Positions 14,087 through 22,235 of a DNA stretch of 49,594 nt are shown here, one piece after another; position 1 is the first letter of the stretch; each line of letters begins with the position of its first letter. The stretch comes from JBNKWA01 sp050299555 (GTDB lineage: Bacteria; Pseudomonadota; Alphaproteobacteria; Rhodobacterales; Rhodobacteraceae), in contig JBNKWA010000069.1 in NCBI GenBank assembly GCA_050299555.1, positions 1-49,594 on the forward strand, given 5' to 3'. Position numbers and translations under genes: made by a program. The notes below the pieces were generated by a model. It made no database searches. It saw only the letters and a program-made list of their open reading frames with translations, and was not told where the DNA came from.

Positions 14087-16542
14087 CGGCGAAGAAACAT
14101 CTCGAAGGTCGGTCTTCGGTGCCGGCTGTCGGGCGGGGGAGGCCAGCTTTCGCCAGGCTTTCGGCCGCGGCTATCCCCTGGCTCCTGGCGGCGGCGTGGA
14201 GCGTGCCTGCCGAAGCCGCCTCCGTGCTGCGCTCTGCGGAGTTTCCCGGCTATTCGCGAATCGTCGTTCCAGTTGCCAGCGGCCAGACCTGGGAGGTCAA
14301 GACCGCTGCACGCGCCGCTTCCGTTGTGCTTCCCGGTGCGGTCCCTGACTTCGACACTGGTGCCGTTTTCGCGCGGATGGCGCGTACCCGCGTGCTCAGC
14401 GTGAACGCTCGCCCCATTGATGGCGGGGCCGCAATCGATCTTGCGCTGGCCTGCGATTGCAGGGTGGACGTCAGTCGGATTTCTCCGACTCAGATCGCAC
14501 TCGACGTCCGCCGGGCCACTTCGGGGCCCGCGGCGCAAGGTGACGGCTCTGCAATCGGGCAGGGAGAGTATGCAACGCTCGAGCCGCCGGTCGCTGCTGC
14601 GCCGACCGGCCATGGCGGCGCGCCGATGCCGGGACAGTCGGCTGGCCAACCGCTGGGCGGGTCCGGCCTCACCGGGCGGTTGCCGCGGCGCCCACCAGGT
14701 CAGGTGGCAGACCTGCAGGGCGAGGTCGGCTCCGCGCAGGCCACAACGCCAAAAGGGCCCGGCGATGCTGGTGGCGCCCAGCTGGCCGAACTCCGCGGTT
14801 CTCTGCTGGCGGGCCTCGACCGCGCAGCGCGAGCCGGGCTGGTGGAACCCGCCGAAGGCGCATCCGTGGCGCCGGAGGGCGCAAACGGCCAGCCGGCCGG
14901 CGCTGACGGCGGCCTGGTCTTGCCGTCGGAAAATGGAACCTCCACCGGACAGATCCGTGTCCAGACCGCCGACGTGCCTTCGCAAAAACCGTCGGTACCG
15001 CTGCGCCCGTCATCGACCTGTCCGGACCCGGCAAGCCTCGACGCAGCTGCATGGTACGAATCCGGCCCGATGCCCAAGCGCCTGGCGGAACTCAGGCGTA
15101 GCCTTGTCACGCCGGCAGGCGACGTTGACCCCGAAGTGGCCCTGGTCCTGGCGCGATACTATCTGGGACAGGGCTTTGGGGCGGAAGCGCGCGAGGTCAT
15201 CACGGCCGCGGGCTTGCCCGGCCGGCAGGCTGCGGTGATCGAGGACATCGCGCGCATCATTGATGGGCTGGCACCGGCGACCGATGGGCCACTGGCGACA
15301 GCCGGCGGGTGTGGCGGTGCCGCCGATCTGTGGCGGGCACTGAGCGCGGCTGCCAGCGCTGATCCCTCGGACGCCGTGGCGGCCCCGGTTTCCACCGAAG
15401 TCATGGATGCACTCAAGGCCCTGCCGCAGCCGTTGCGCAAGCTCCTGGGCCCACGCCTCGCCCTTTCGATGCTCGAGTCGACGCCGGCGATCGATACAAG
15501 ACCTCTGCAAACCCTGCTCGACCGTACGCCCGGACCGACGACCCCTGAGGGAACGCTCGCCGAGGCGGAGCTTCTTCTGGTCGAGGGTCGGCCCGACCAG
15601 GCCCTTCCCCGCCTTGCGGCAGTTGCGCAGGCGCCATCGTCTGCGGCGCCAAGTGCGTTGGCGCGGCAGGCAGCGGTGATTCTCGACTCCCAGGATGAAA
15701 CCACAGTCGACCTGCGACAGGATCTGGAGATCGCCGCCCGGGAAAACCGCGGCGCGCCGGTAGAGCTGAGCCTGACGCTCAATCTTGCCAGAGCCGAAGC
15801 CAGGTCCGGGCATATTGGCAAGGCGTTCGCGGCCCTTGAGTCGGCATTCTCAAGCGCGCCGGAGGACCAGCGCGGCGCGGTCGCCGCCGTTGCGTCGGAT
15901 CTCCTCGCCGAGGTGGATCCGGCACTGACACCGCCGGCTGAAATCGGGCGGGCAATCCTGGACCATGAAGATCTGATCAGAGCCGGAGACGGGCGCGGTC
16001 TGGCGCGCAGTGCGGCGGCCCAGCGTCTGGCCGAGATCGGCCTTCCGAGCGCCGCCCTGAACATCCTCGACGAGGCGCAGCATCTGTCTGATGGGGCGGC
16101 AACGCTTCGCGAGGCGGAATTGATGCTGGCGGCGAGCGAATTCGATCGGGCACTGACCAGGCTCGAAACCATGCCGGGCCTCGAGGCGGTCCGAATTCGG
16201 GTGCGGGCGTTAAAGGGGAAGGGCCTTCTGGACGCCGCATATCGGGAGGCAGGTGCTCTGCCCCCCGATGACCCGTTGAGGTCCGAAATCGCGGGGCTGA
16301 CTGGTCGGTGGGCCGAAGCGGGCAACGCCTCGGAATACCTGGCATCGCTGCGGGATCTGGCTCGACCGGAGGCATCACCGACAACGAACGCGGAGATGGT
16401 GGGGGCTGCGATGACCGGGCTTCCGGGACTGGAGCCGCTGCAGGAGGCGCGAGCGTTGCTGGATCACGCGCAGTCCCTGCGCGCTGCCGCTGAGGCCGCA
16501 ATAGCTGGCGCTTCTCAAACCGCAATAAAACCCGACCAGTGA
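14083..16542 (+). CDS. Large exported protein coupled to motA (AMIN-like + helical repeats), possible MotE client
   Basis: An 819-residue protein with a GTG start overlapping the motA stop. A signal-like segment at about 27-46 (AAAIPWLLAAAWSVPAEAAS) predicts export. Residues of about 48-145 form a beta-rich region resembling an AMIN-type domain (LRSAEFPGYSRIVVPVASG, CDCRVDVSRISPTQIALDVR). A Pro/Gly/Ala-rich linker (about 150-330) is followed by a 480-residue all-helical, TPR-like region (LVLARYYLGQGFGAEAREVI; LAEAELLLVEGRPDQALPRL; LPSAALNILDEAQHLSDGAA). No assigned function. Gene order motE-motA-this and export suggest a periplasmic motor component analogous to MotC; this is inference. It differs from MotC in size and visible motifs. 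Confidence 0.7.
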   Translation: MTAKKHLEGRSSVPAVGRGRPAFARLSAAAIPWLLAAAWSVPAEAASVLRSAEFPGYSRIVVPVASGQTWEVKTAARAASVVLPGAVPDFDTGAVFARMARTRVLSVNARPIDGGAAIDLALACDCRVDVSRISPTQIALDVRRATSGPAAQGDGSAIGQGEYATLEPPVAAAPTGHGGAPMPGQSAGQPLGGSGLTGRLPRRPPGQVADLQGEVGSAQATTPKGPGDAGGAQLAELRGSLLAGLDRAARAGLVEPAEGASVAPEGANGQPAGADGGLVLPSENGTSTGQIRVQTADVPSQKPSVPLRPSSTCPDPASLDAAAWYESGPMPKRLAELRRSLVTPAGDVDPEVALVLARYYLGQGFGAEAREVITAAGLPGRQAAVIEDIARIIDGLAPATDGPLATAGGCGGAADLWRALSAAASADPSDAVAAPVSTEVMDALKALPQPLRKLLGPRLALSMLESTPAIDTRPLQTLLDRTPGPTTPEGTLAEAELLLVEGRPDQALPRLAAVAQAPSSAAPSALARQAAVILDSQDETTVDLRQDLEIAARENRGAPVELSLTLNLARAEARSGHIGKAFAALESAFSSAPEDQRGAVAAVASDLLAEVDPALTPPAEIGRAILDHEDLIRAGDGRGLARSAAAQRLAEIGLPSAALNILDEAQHLSDGAATLREAELMLAASEFDRALTRLETMPGLEAVRIRVRALKGKGLLDAAYREAGALPPDDPLRSEIAGLTGRWAEAGNASEYLASLRDLARPEASPTTNAEMVGAAMTGLPGLEPLQEARALLDHAQSLRAAAEAAIAGASQTAIKPDQ

Positions 16543-16870
16543 AGGTGCGCGGCCCGGCGGTGCCGGCGAAGTCAGTGCACCGGGTGTGTACTTGTGGGCT
16601 TGGTCCGATACCAGCGTTTGGCCCGCGCTGCGGTTGATGGCCCCGCTTGCAGGCAGCCCCCAATCGCCGCGCCTTGCCTGCCCGTCGATCGCGGCCGACA
16701 TGATCGGGGGTCGGCCCTTCGCAGTTATCACCCGCAGCCGTTCGCGCGGGTGCAGAGGGGCGCCGGCCGGAAGACTCGTGCCTGCACGGCGGCGAAGACG
16801 ACGCTCAGCACAGTCGGAAGATGGGCCGCCTTGTGTCCACGGTTGCCCGGCAAGACCGGCCCAAGGTAGC
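16543..16870. other. Convergent intergenic region between the motor operon and flgD
   Basis: About 330 bp without a credible gene. It contains an inverted repeat CACCCGC (16729-16735) / GCGGGTG (16746-16752) that may end one or both convergent transcripts; there is no clear U-run. Confidence 0.45.
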
Positions 16871-17554
16871 CTATTCGACCGCCCGCATTCCGGTCACCGT
16901 GCTGGAATCGATCCGCTGTCCGGCGGCGGTGGTGAGGATGGCCTTGCCATCGCTGAGGGCTACTTCGGTGACCAGCGCATATTGGCCGACGGCCGAGTTG
17001 CCGATCACCTGATCGTCGTTGAGATAGGTGACGTTCAGTGTGTATTCGCCGGCTTTGGCACCGGATCCGTCCGACATGCGGCCGTCCCACGTCACCTGGC
17101 TGGTGGCGGGATCAACGGGGCCAGAATAGACTTGCTCACCGAGAGCGTTGCGCACGTCCAGCGTGGCACGGGTGGCGTCAGGCGCCGGTATTGCTTCCCC
17201 TGTGACCGCCAGACCGCGGTAGTTGAACGGCGCCTCGGTACGCACCTCCTTGCCGATCCAGTCCGAAAGACCTGCCAGCGTGCCGCTATCGGAGGACAGC
17301 GAAGCCAGGATGGATTCGAGCGTTTCGTTCGTCTTCACCTGTTGCTCGACCGCCGAGAAGGTGGCCAGTTCTGACACGAACTCGGTCGAGTCTATCGGTT
17401 TCAGGGGATCCTGATTGCGAAGCTGCGTGGTCAGCAGCCGCAAGAACGTCTCGAAGTCCGAGGTTGCTGATTGCCGGCCGCTGCTGGCGCCGGCTTTAGC
17501 CGTGCCGGCCGAAGTCGTGGCGCCGGCCTGAGCGATGACGTTCGATGTTTCCAC
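16871..17554 (-). CDS. flgD: Flagellar hook-cap protein FlgD
   Basis: A 227-residue protein; the start is a GTG (VETSNVIAQAG) preceded by a strong AAAGGAGGA ribosome site, and there is no suitable ATG. The N-terminal FlgD signature is clear: FETFLRLLTTQLRNQDPLKP, then STEFVSELATFSAVEQQVKT. The C-terminal Ig/Tudor-like part has VTWDGRMSDGSGAKAGEYT. FlgD caps the growing hook and is a rod/hook-type export substrate. It follows fliK by 13 bp in one operon. Hook protein FlgE is not in the window. Confidence 0.94.
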   Translation of the reverse strand: METSNVIAQAGATTSAGTAKAGASSGRQSATSDFETFLRLLTTQLRNQDPLKPIDSTEFVSELATFSAVEQQVKTNETLESILASLSSDSGTLAGLSDWIGKEVRTEAPFNYRGLAVTGEAIPAPDATRATLDVRNALGEQVYSGPVDPATSQVTWDGRMSDGSGAKAGEYTLNVTYLNDDQVIGNSAVGQYALVTEVALSDGKAILTTAAGQRIDSSTVTGMRAVE

Positions 17555-17567
17555 GCATTCCTCCTTT

Positions 17568-18971
17568 CTAAAGCCGGATGTCCAGGTGGCCACGCAGCCC
17601 GGCAGTGCCGGGTGTCGGCGCCAGCACCACCAGGCGGTCCGGCCGTGTCCCTTCGCCCTCGTGATCGGACCGGGCGTGTTCTGCGGACGCGCCGGGTTGC
17701 CCACCAGCCTCCCGACCCTGGCCCTGTGCGCCGAAACCCAGGCTGACCTGCCGGAATCCGGCATCGCCGAGCGCCCGCTCGAGAAGGTGGGCGTGCTGAC
17801 GCAGCAGCGCCTCAGTCTCCGGCCGTTCGATCGACAGCATCGCCGTAACGCCGCCGTCGGCCGGGTGCAGACGCACCGACATCCGCCCCAGCTCGGGCGG
17901 GTCCAGCCGCAATTCTATCCGGTTCCCCTGTCGTTCCGTCATTTGCGCGACGACTTGCTCGGCAATGCGAGCGGCAAGCTGCGGCGATTGCGGCGATGTG
18001 GCGTGACGCGCAACGACCAGGGCGTCAGTCGACGGGCTCGCGGTCATTGTCGGTCCGCCGATCTCCGAGGCGTTGCCAATGTGTGCCATGGCTGAACGCT
18101 CGGCCAGGCCGATCGCCGCAGAGACACCCGGCGAAGCCTGTGTGGCGTCGGGTGCGGCCGCCTTGGTCTGCGATGTAGGGGTTGGCCGTGGCTGCCGCGC
18201 CGCGTCACCGATTGGCGCGGCGGTGCTGGCGGGCAGGCCCTGTGCTGAATGCAATTCTGCGGCACGGTTCGACCACTGCGCATGGGCTGCCGGCGCCACT
18301 GCGGCGGCGATCGCCGGCTTCCCCGCGGCCTTGGCCACCGCAGGCACTTGTGCATCCGGTGGCGGGGCGGAGGGATCGGCATCCAGACCTTCGGGCATCC
18401 CGGGGCCATCGGCCATTTTGGGTTGTGGCTGGATCTGCCCCGGCGCATTTGCGCTTCTCGGCTCCGGTACGCGCCTGGACTCGGGCGCAAGCTGTGTCTC
18501 TTCGGTGGCGCCGGGGGCTGTCTCATTGGTGGCCGAGGCTGGTATCGGCAGAGGTTGCGCCGCATCCAGCTCAAGCGTCGGCACCGGCGGGACGCCCTTG
18601 GTTTCGGCGTCGGACCTGTCATCCGGGGCGAGATCGGCGGCCTTTTCTTCAGAGGCGAGATCGGCGGCGGTGTCCACCGCGTCTTCTGCAACAGCCGGCT
18701 CTGCTTCCGTGTCCGCTGCCTCTGCAAGCTTGCCGGCCAGGTTTCCGGGTAGCGCAAGCTTGACATCGTCGCCCGCCGGCGGCTTGTGACCACCCTTTTT
18801 CGGTGCGGCGGCCTGGCCTTGCGCACCATGGCCGGCCACTTCGCTCGCGAAGTCGGCCTTTGCTCCAGCTTGCTTGGATTCGGGTTGCGCTGCCTGCTGT
18901 GATGCTGCCGTGCCGCCGGATGCAGAGGTCGTGCCGCGCATCAGCGTATTTGCAATCGAGAGCGAATCCAT
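17568..18971 (-). CDS. fliK: Flagellar hook-length control protein FliK
   Basis: A 467-residue protein rich in Ala, Pro, Gln and Glu over the first about 330 residues, typical of the FliK ruler. The compact C-terminal Flg_hook domain contains RIELRLDPPELGRMSVRLHP, TAMLSIERPETEALLRQH and LERALGDAGFRQVSLGF. FliK measures hook length and switches FlhB specificity. It is the first gene of the fliK-flgD operon, divergent from the rod-binding gene at 19074. The N-terminal half would not be found by similarity; identification rests on the C-terminal domain. Confidence 0.92.
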   Translation of the reverse strand: MDSLSIANTLMRGTTSASGGTAASQQAAQPESKQAGAKADFASEVAGHGAQGQAAAPKKGGHKPPAGDDVKLALPGNLAGKLAEAADTEAEPAVAEDAVDTAADLASEEKAADLAPDDRSDAETKGVPPVPTLELDAAQPLPIPASATNETAPGATEETQLAPESRRVPEPRSANAPGQIQPQPKMADGPGMPEGLDADPSAPPPDAQVPAVAKAAGKPAIAAAVAPAAHAQWSNRAAELHSAQGLPASTAAPIGDAARQPRPTPTSQTKAAAPDATQASPGVSAAIGLAERSAMAHIGNASEIGGPTMTASPSTDALVVARHATSPQSPQLAARIAEQVVAQMTERQGNRIELRLDPPELGRMSVRLHPADGGVTAMLSIERPETEALLRQHAHLLERALGDAGFRQVSLGFGAQGQGREAGGQPGASAEHARSDHEGEGTRPDRLVVLAPTPGTAGLRGHLDIRL

Positions 18972-19014
18972 CCTGTCCTCGCCGTTGTTCGGTGCGGATC
19001 GTCTCCCTTTCGGG

Positions 19015-19029
19015 TTACCGCCTGTTTAC
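19015..19029. promoter_or_regulatory. Degenerate CtrA-like box between fliK and the flgJ-type gene
   Basis: TTAC-CGCCTGT-TTAC: two half-sites one base off TTAA with the correct 7-bp spacing, in the 102-bp divergent region. It is weaker than the boxes at 11466 and 19853. Confidence 0.35.
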
Positions 19030-19073
19030 CGGGGTAGGGCAATGCTGCGGGGCGAGCAGAAGGAACGCCTAAA

Positions 19074-19391
19074 ATGCCCGATATCTCGTCAGTGGTTGCA
19101 GGGTCTCTGACCACCAGCCGCCCCGCAAGCGGCAACACGGCCCCGGAGTCGAATGCCGATCGGGACGCGCGGCTGCATGCCGTCGCAACCGAGTACGAGG
19201 CGGCATTTCTGGCCGAGATGCTGAAATACACCGGCATCGGCAAGGTTCCCGAAGGCTTCGGCGGCGGCGCTGGCGAAGATGCCTTCGGCTCCATGCTGGT
19301 GCAGGAATATGCCGGGGTCATCGCTCGCAACGGCGGCATCGGCCTCGCCGAATCGATTGTGGCCTCCCTGGCTGCGCGGGAGGAGCAATGA
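19074..19391 (+). CDS. flgJ: FlgJ-type rod-binding protein (no muramidase domain)
   Basis: A 105-residue protein with only the N-terminal rod-binding domain of FlgJ: RDARLHAVATEYEAAFLAEM, LKYTGIGKVPEGFGGG, AFGSMLVQEYAGVIARNGGI, GLAESI. The C-terminal glucosaminidase domain of enteric FlgJ is absent, as usual in Rhodobacterales, where the peptidoglycan-opening activity is supplied by a separate SltF. A candidate for that enzyme lies at 33687-34517. An AAGGAA ribosome site precedes the ATG. It overlaps the next gene by four bases (ATGA). Confidence 0.85.
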   Translation: MPDISSVVAGSLTTSRPASGNTAPESNADRDARLHAVATEYEAAFLAEMLKYTGIGKVPEGFGGGAGEDAFGSMLVQEYAGVIARNGGIGLAESIVASLAAREEQ

Positions 19392-19762
19392 TTTTCGGTG
19401 CCTCCAGCGCTCAGGCCACGGCGCGCAAGCTGCTGAGCGGCCTCAAGCGCGCCCGGGCGCTGATCCGTGATGGCGGCGTGGCTGATCTCGCCAAGGTCAG
19501 CGAGCAGAACAGGTCGCTGGCGGATCGGCTGGAGGCGCTGGCGACCGAATCGGACGAGGCGCTGGAGGCTCTGGTCGCCCAGATCCGTGCGGCGGCAGAC
19601 GCGAACAGCAACATGATCGAAGCGCGCCTGTCCGGCGCGCGCGCCGCGCAGAAGCGACTCGACGAGATCGGCAAGGCGCGCGGCTCGCTGGCGACCTACA
19701 CGGTCAAGGGCGCGCGCGTCGAGCTGGCTCCACCGGCCCGCGCCCGCGACCTGCGCGGCTGA
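19388..19762 (+). CDS. FlgN-like flagellar chaperone (helical protein)
   Basis: A 124-residue, almost entirely helical protein (ALIRDGGVADLAKVSEQN, SLADRLEALATESDEALEAL, MIEARLSGARAAQKRLDEIG). The heptad-like charged pattern and a C-terminal tail with TYTVKGARVEL resemble FlgN family chaperones, which deliver hook-filament junction proteins FlgK and FlgL to the export gate. It is translationally coupled to the flgJ-type gene. The assignment is by size, helicity and context; no diagnostic motif exists. Confidence 0.55.
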   Translation: MIFGASSAQATARKLLSGLKRARALIRDGGVADLAKVSEQNRSLADRLEALATESDEALEALVAQIRAAADANSNMIEARLSGARAAQKRLDEIGKARGSLATYTVKGARVELAPPARARDLRG

Positions 19763-19852
19763 GTTGGCCTCACCGGACGGTCTCGGCAAGTTTACCGCCT
19801 GTTAGGCATACCCGGCGAAAGGGCCCGTTCCGGCGCGTAGAGGGGTTGCCGA

Positions 19853-19867
19853 TTAAGTCGCGCTTAA
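19853..19867 (+). promoter_or_regulatory. Perfect CtrA box upstream of fliC
   Basis: TTAA-GTCGCGC-TTAA, an exact match to TTAA-N7-TTAA, 166 bp before the flagellin start. It is the strongest CtrA-like site in the window and suggests cell-cycle or phosphorelay control of fliC. Confidence 0.7.
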
Positions 19868-19961
19868 GGGCTATCCCTCATGCATGACGACGCGACCCTG
19901 AGGGGTTGGCGCGGGATGCAAAGTCACTCAACGGCCCGCACTGGTCAGAATGGCACTCACC

Positions 19962-19980
19962 GGCCGCGCATGACGCGGCC
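19962..19980 (+). promoter_or_regulatory. Hairpin in the fliC 5' leader
   Basis: GGCCGCG-CATGA-CGCGGCC, a perfect 7-bp GC stem with a 5-nt loop, 53 nt upstream of the fliC ATG. In Caulobacter FlbT acts on the flagellin mRNA leader, and flbT lies two genes downstream here, so this may be a post-transcriptional control structure. Role inferred. Confidence 0.45.
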
Positions 19981-20033
19981 AGTTCTGTAAATGTTGCGGC
20001 GTCGAAAGTGCCGCGCGCCAATAAGGACGTATC

Positions 20034-21347
20034 ATGTCTAGCATTCTTACCAACACCAGCGCGATGGTTGCGCTGCAGACCCTGCAGTCGATCAACAAGG
20101 GCCTGGCCGCGACCCAGAACGAAATCTCGACCGGCAAGTCGATCGCCTCGGCCAAGGACAACTCGGCCATCTGGGCGATCAGCCGCGTCATGCAGTCCGA
20201 CGTCGATGGCTTCGACGCCATCTCCGACTCGCTGGCGCTGGGCCAGTCGACCGTCGCCACCGGTCGCAACGCCGCCGAGCGCGTGACCGAGCTTCTCGGG
20301 CAGATCAAGCAGAAGATCGTTGCTGCCCAGGAAGACAACGTCGACCGCGAAAAGCTGCAGACCGACCTGGCCTCGCTGCGCGACCAGATCTCCGGTATCG
20401 TCTCGGCCGCTCAGTTCAACGGTCAGAACCTGCTGCAGAACACCGACACCGTGGCTGGCTCCGGCCAGATCGACGTTCTCGCCTCGCTCGATCGGGATGC
20501 CGACGGCAGCGTGACGTCGTCGCAGATCACGATCGGCAAGCAGGACCTCGGCACCGGCGCCTCGGCCATCGCGGCCACCGGCGGTACCTTCTCGGCCGAC
20601 ACCGGCACCTCGGCGGTGACGCTGAACGGCACCCAGTCGGGCACCATCGATCTGTCGACCGACAACGCCACCTTCGCGGCCGGCACGGCTTATGCGCTGA
20701 ACATCTTCGGCACCGACGCGAACGACAGCGCCTTCACCCAGGCCGACTACCGGACCTCGGCTGCTGCCGCCGCGACCCAGACCGAAGCTGCCGCCAGCGA
20801 CATCCGCTACGTCGCTCGCGATGGCGACACCGCGGCCGACGTGGCTGCCGGCCTGGCCGCCGCCTACAAGATCTATGCTGCCGAGAATGGCCTCGATACC
20901 GACGTGCTCAACGTCACCGTTTCGGGCTCGACGCTGACCATCGAGTCCACGGTGACCGACGCGACCGATACGATCCAGGTGAACCTGCTCAGCGTTACGG
21001 CGGCTGCGGGCAACACCATCGGTGGTGGTCTGGAGCATCTCGGCAACATCGACATCTCCACCGAGTCCGGCGCCGAGGCCGCCCTGGCGGCGATCGAAGG
21101 TCTGACCCAGACGGCGATCAAGGCGGCTGCCGAGTTCGGCACCGGCGAGAAGCGGCTCGATATCCAGGCCGACTTCGTGTCCAAGCTGATGGACAGCCTG
21201 AAGGCCGGCATCGGCTCGCTGGTCGACGCCAACATGGAAGAGGCTTCGGCCCGTCTGCAGGCCCTGCAGGTGCAGCAGCAGCTGGGCATCCAGTCGCTGT
21301 CGATCGCCAACCAGGCACCGCAGAACATCTTGGCGCTGTTCCGCTAA
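20034..21347 (+). CDS. fliC: Flagellin FliC
   Basis: A 437-residue flagellin with conserved D0/D1 ends: N-terminal MSSILTNTSAMVALQTLQSI, ISTGKSIASAKDNSAIWAIS; C-terminal FVSKLMDSLKAGIGSLVDAN, IQSLSIANQAPQNILALFR. The middle (about 140-340) is a Thr/Ala/Ser-rich variable insert exposed on the filament. It is the only flagellin in the window. The AAGGACG ribosome site follows a 5' leader with a GC hairpin and an upstream CtrA box. A strong inverted repeat after the stop separates it from flaF and flbT. Confidence 0.97.
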   Translation: MSSILTNTSAMVALQTLQSINKGLAATQNEISTGKSIASAKDNSAIWAISRVMQSDVDGFDAISDSLALGQSTVATGRNAAERVTELLGQIKQKIVAAQEDNVDREKLQTDLASLRDQISGIVSAAQFNGQNLLQNTDTVAGSGQIDVLASLDRDADGSVTSSQITIGKQDLGTGASAIAATGGTFSADTGTSAVTLNGTQSGTIDLSTDNATFAAGTAYALNIFGTDANDSAFTQADYRTSAAAAATQTEAAASDIRYVARDGDTAADVAAGLAAAYKIYAAENGLDTDVLNVTVSGSTLTIESTVTDATDTIQVNLLSVTAAAGNTIGGGLEHLGNIDISTESGAEAALAAIEGLTQTAIKAAAEFGTGEKRLDIQADFVSKLMDSLKAGIGSLVDANMEEASARLQALQVQQQLGIQSLSIANQAPQNILALFR

Positions 21348-21359
21348 GGATAACCGCAA

Positions 21360-21389
21360 GGAAGGCGGGGGCATCAGCGCCCGCCTTCC
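21360..21389 (+). terminator. Stem-loop after fliC
   Basis: GGAAGGCGGG / CCCGCCTTCC, a perfect 10-bp stem with a 10-nt loop followed by ATTTG. It begins 12 bp after the fliC stop. Probable terminator or mRNA-stabilising processing element between abundant fliC mRNA and flaF. Confidence 0.65.
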
Positions 21390-21451
21390 ATTTGCGCCTG
21401 TTCGCCGGCCCACCGGCGTGAGGCCCATGCAGCCGAGGAATTGAAGAAATC

Positions 21452-21826
21452 ATGGATACCGCTGCCCACGCGCGGACGGCCTACGCGGATGCTAGTACCA
21501 TAGGCCAGGATACCCGCGGCATCGAATACAAGGCCTTCGCCCGCATTACCGCCCAGCTTTCCCAAAGCGCACGACACCGCGACACCGCCTTCAGCGGGCT
21601 GGCCGAGGCGCTGCACAAGAACCAACGGCTTTGGATGATCCTGGCCCGTGACGTGGCGCTGGACAGCAACCCGTTGCCGCCGCCGCTCAAGGCCAGCATC
21701 TTCTACCTCGCCGAGTTCACGCGGCAGCACACGACCAAGGTGATCCGCGAGGGCGCCGAGGTCGCGCCGCTGATCGACATCAACACCGCAATCATGCGCG
21801 GGTTGCGTGGCGAGGGAGCCAACTGA
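21452..21826 (+). CDS. flaF: Flagellin biosynthesis regulator FlaF
   Basis: A 124-residue FlaF: MDTAAHARTAYADASTIGQD, RGIEYKAFARITAQL, NQRLWMILARDVALDSNPLP, LKASIFYLAEFTRQHT are the family pattern. In Caulobacter and related bacteria FlaF promotes flagellin translation or secretion and antagonises FlbT. It is followed one base later by flbT; both are typical of alphaproteobacterial flagellar loci. Confidence 0.93.
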   Translation: MDTAAHARTAYADASTIGQDTRGIEYKAFARITAQLSQSARHRDTAFSGLAEALHKNQRLWMILARDVALDSNPLPPPLKASIFYLAEFTRQHTTKVIREGAEVAPLIDINTAIMRGLRGEGAN

Positions 21827-21827
21827 G

Positions 21828-22235
21828 ATGGCCGGCCTGGTCCTGAAACTCGGCCCGCACGAGCGCGTCCTCGTCAACGGCGTGGTCATCGAAAACGGCG
21901 ACAGGCGCACCCGCCTCAACATTCTGACGCCCGATGCGGCGATCCTCAGGTTGCGCGACGCCATCCATCCCGACGAGGTCAACACGCCGGTCAGGCGGGT
22001 CTGCTATGTGGCACAGCTGGCGCTCGCGGGCGAGGTCGAACCGGCCCAGGCGCGCCGGCAGCTTCTGACCGGGATCGAGCAGCTCAGCCAGATCTTCGTT
22101 GACACCGAAAGCCGCCTCAGCCTCGACGCCGCTACCGAAGCGGTGCTGGCGGCCCGCTTCTACCCGGCCATGAAGGCGCTGCGAGCGCTACTTGCCCGCG
22201 AGGCGCGGCTGATCGAACGGGCCAAGGCATCATGA
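21828..22235 (+). CDS. flbT: Flagellin mRNA regulator FlbT
   Basis: A 135-residue FlbT from the start MAGLVLKLGPHERVLVNGVV, one base after the flaF stop. The VLVNGVVIENGDRRTRLNIL segment and VNTPVRRVCYVAQLALAG are characteristic. FlbT restrains flagellin synthesis by acting on the flagellin 5' leader until the hook is finished. The likely target leader (19868-20033) carries a perfect hairpin. It overlaps the next gene by four bases (ATGA). Confidence 0.93.
   Translation: MAGLVLKLGPHERVLVNGVVIENGDRRTRLNILTPDAAILRLRDAIHPDEVNTPVRRVCYVAQLALAGEVEPAQARRQLLTGIEQLSQIFVDTESRLSLDAATEAVLAARFYPAMKALRALLAREARLIERAKAS

Noticed and set aside
19848..19856. Sigma-28 -10-like GCCGATTA before fliC
   Set aside because: No TAAA-type -35 at the right distance; the sequence is part of the CtrA box.
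19907..19921. Sigma-54-like promoter (TTGGCGCGGGATGCA) upstream of fliC
   Set aside because: The GG and GC elements are 10 bp apart start to start instead of 12, so sigma-54 would not be expected to use it.
19878..21428. 516-codon frame antisense to fliC
   Set aside because: Compositional shadow of flagellin on the opposite strand, no signal or domain.
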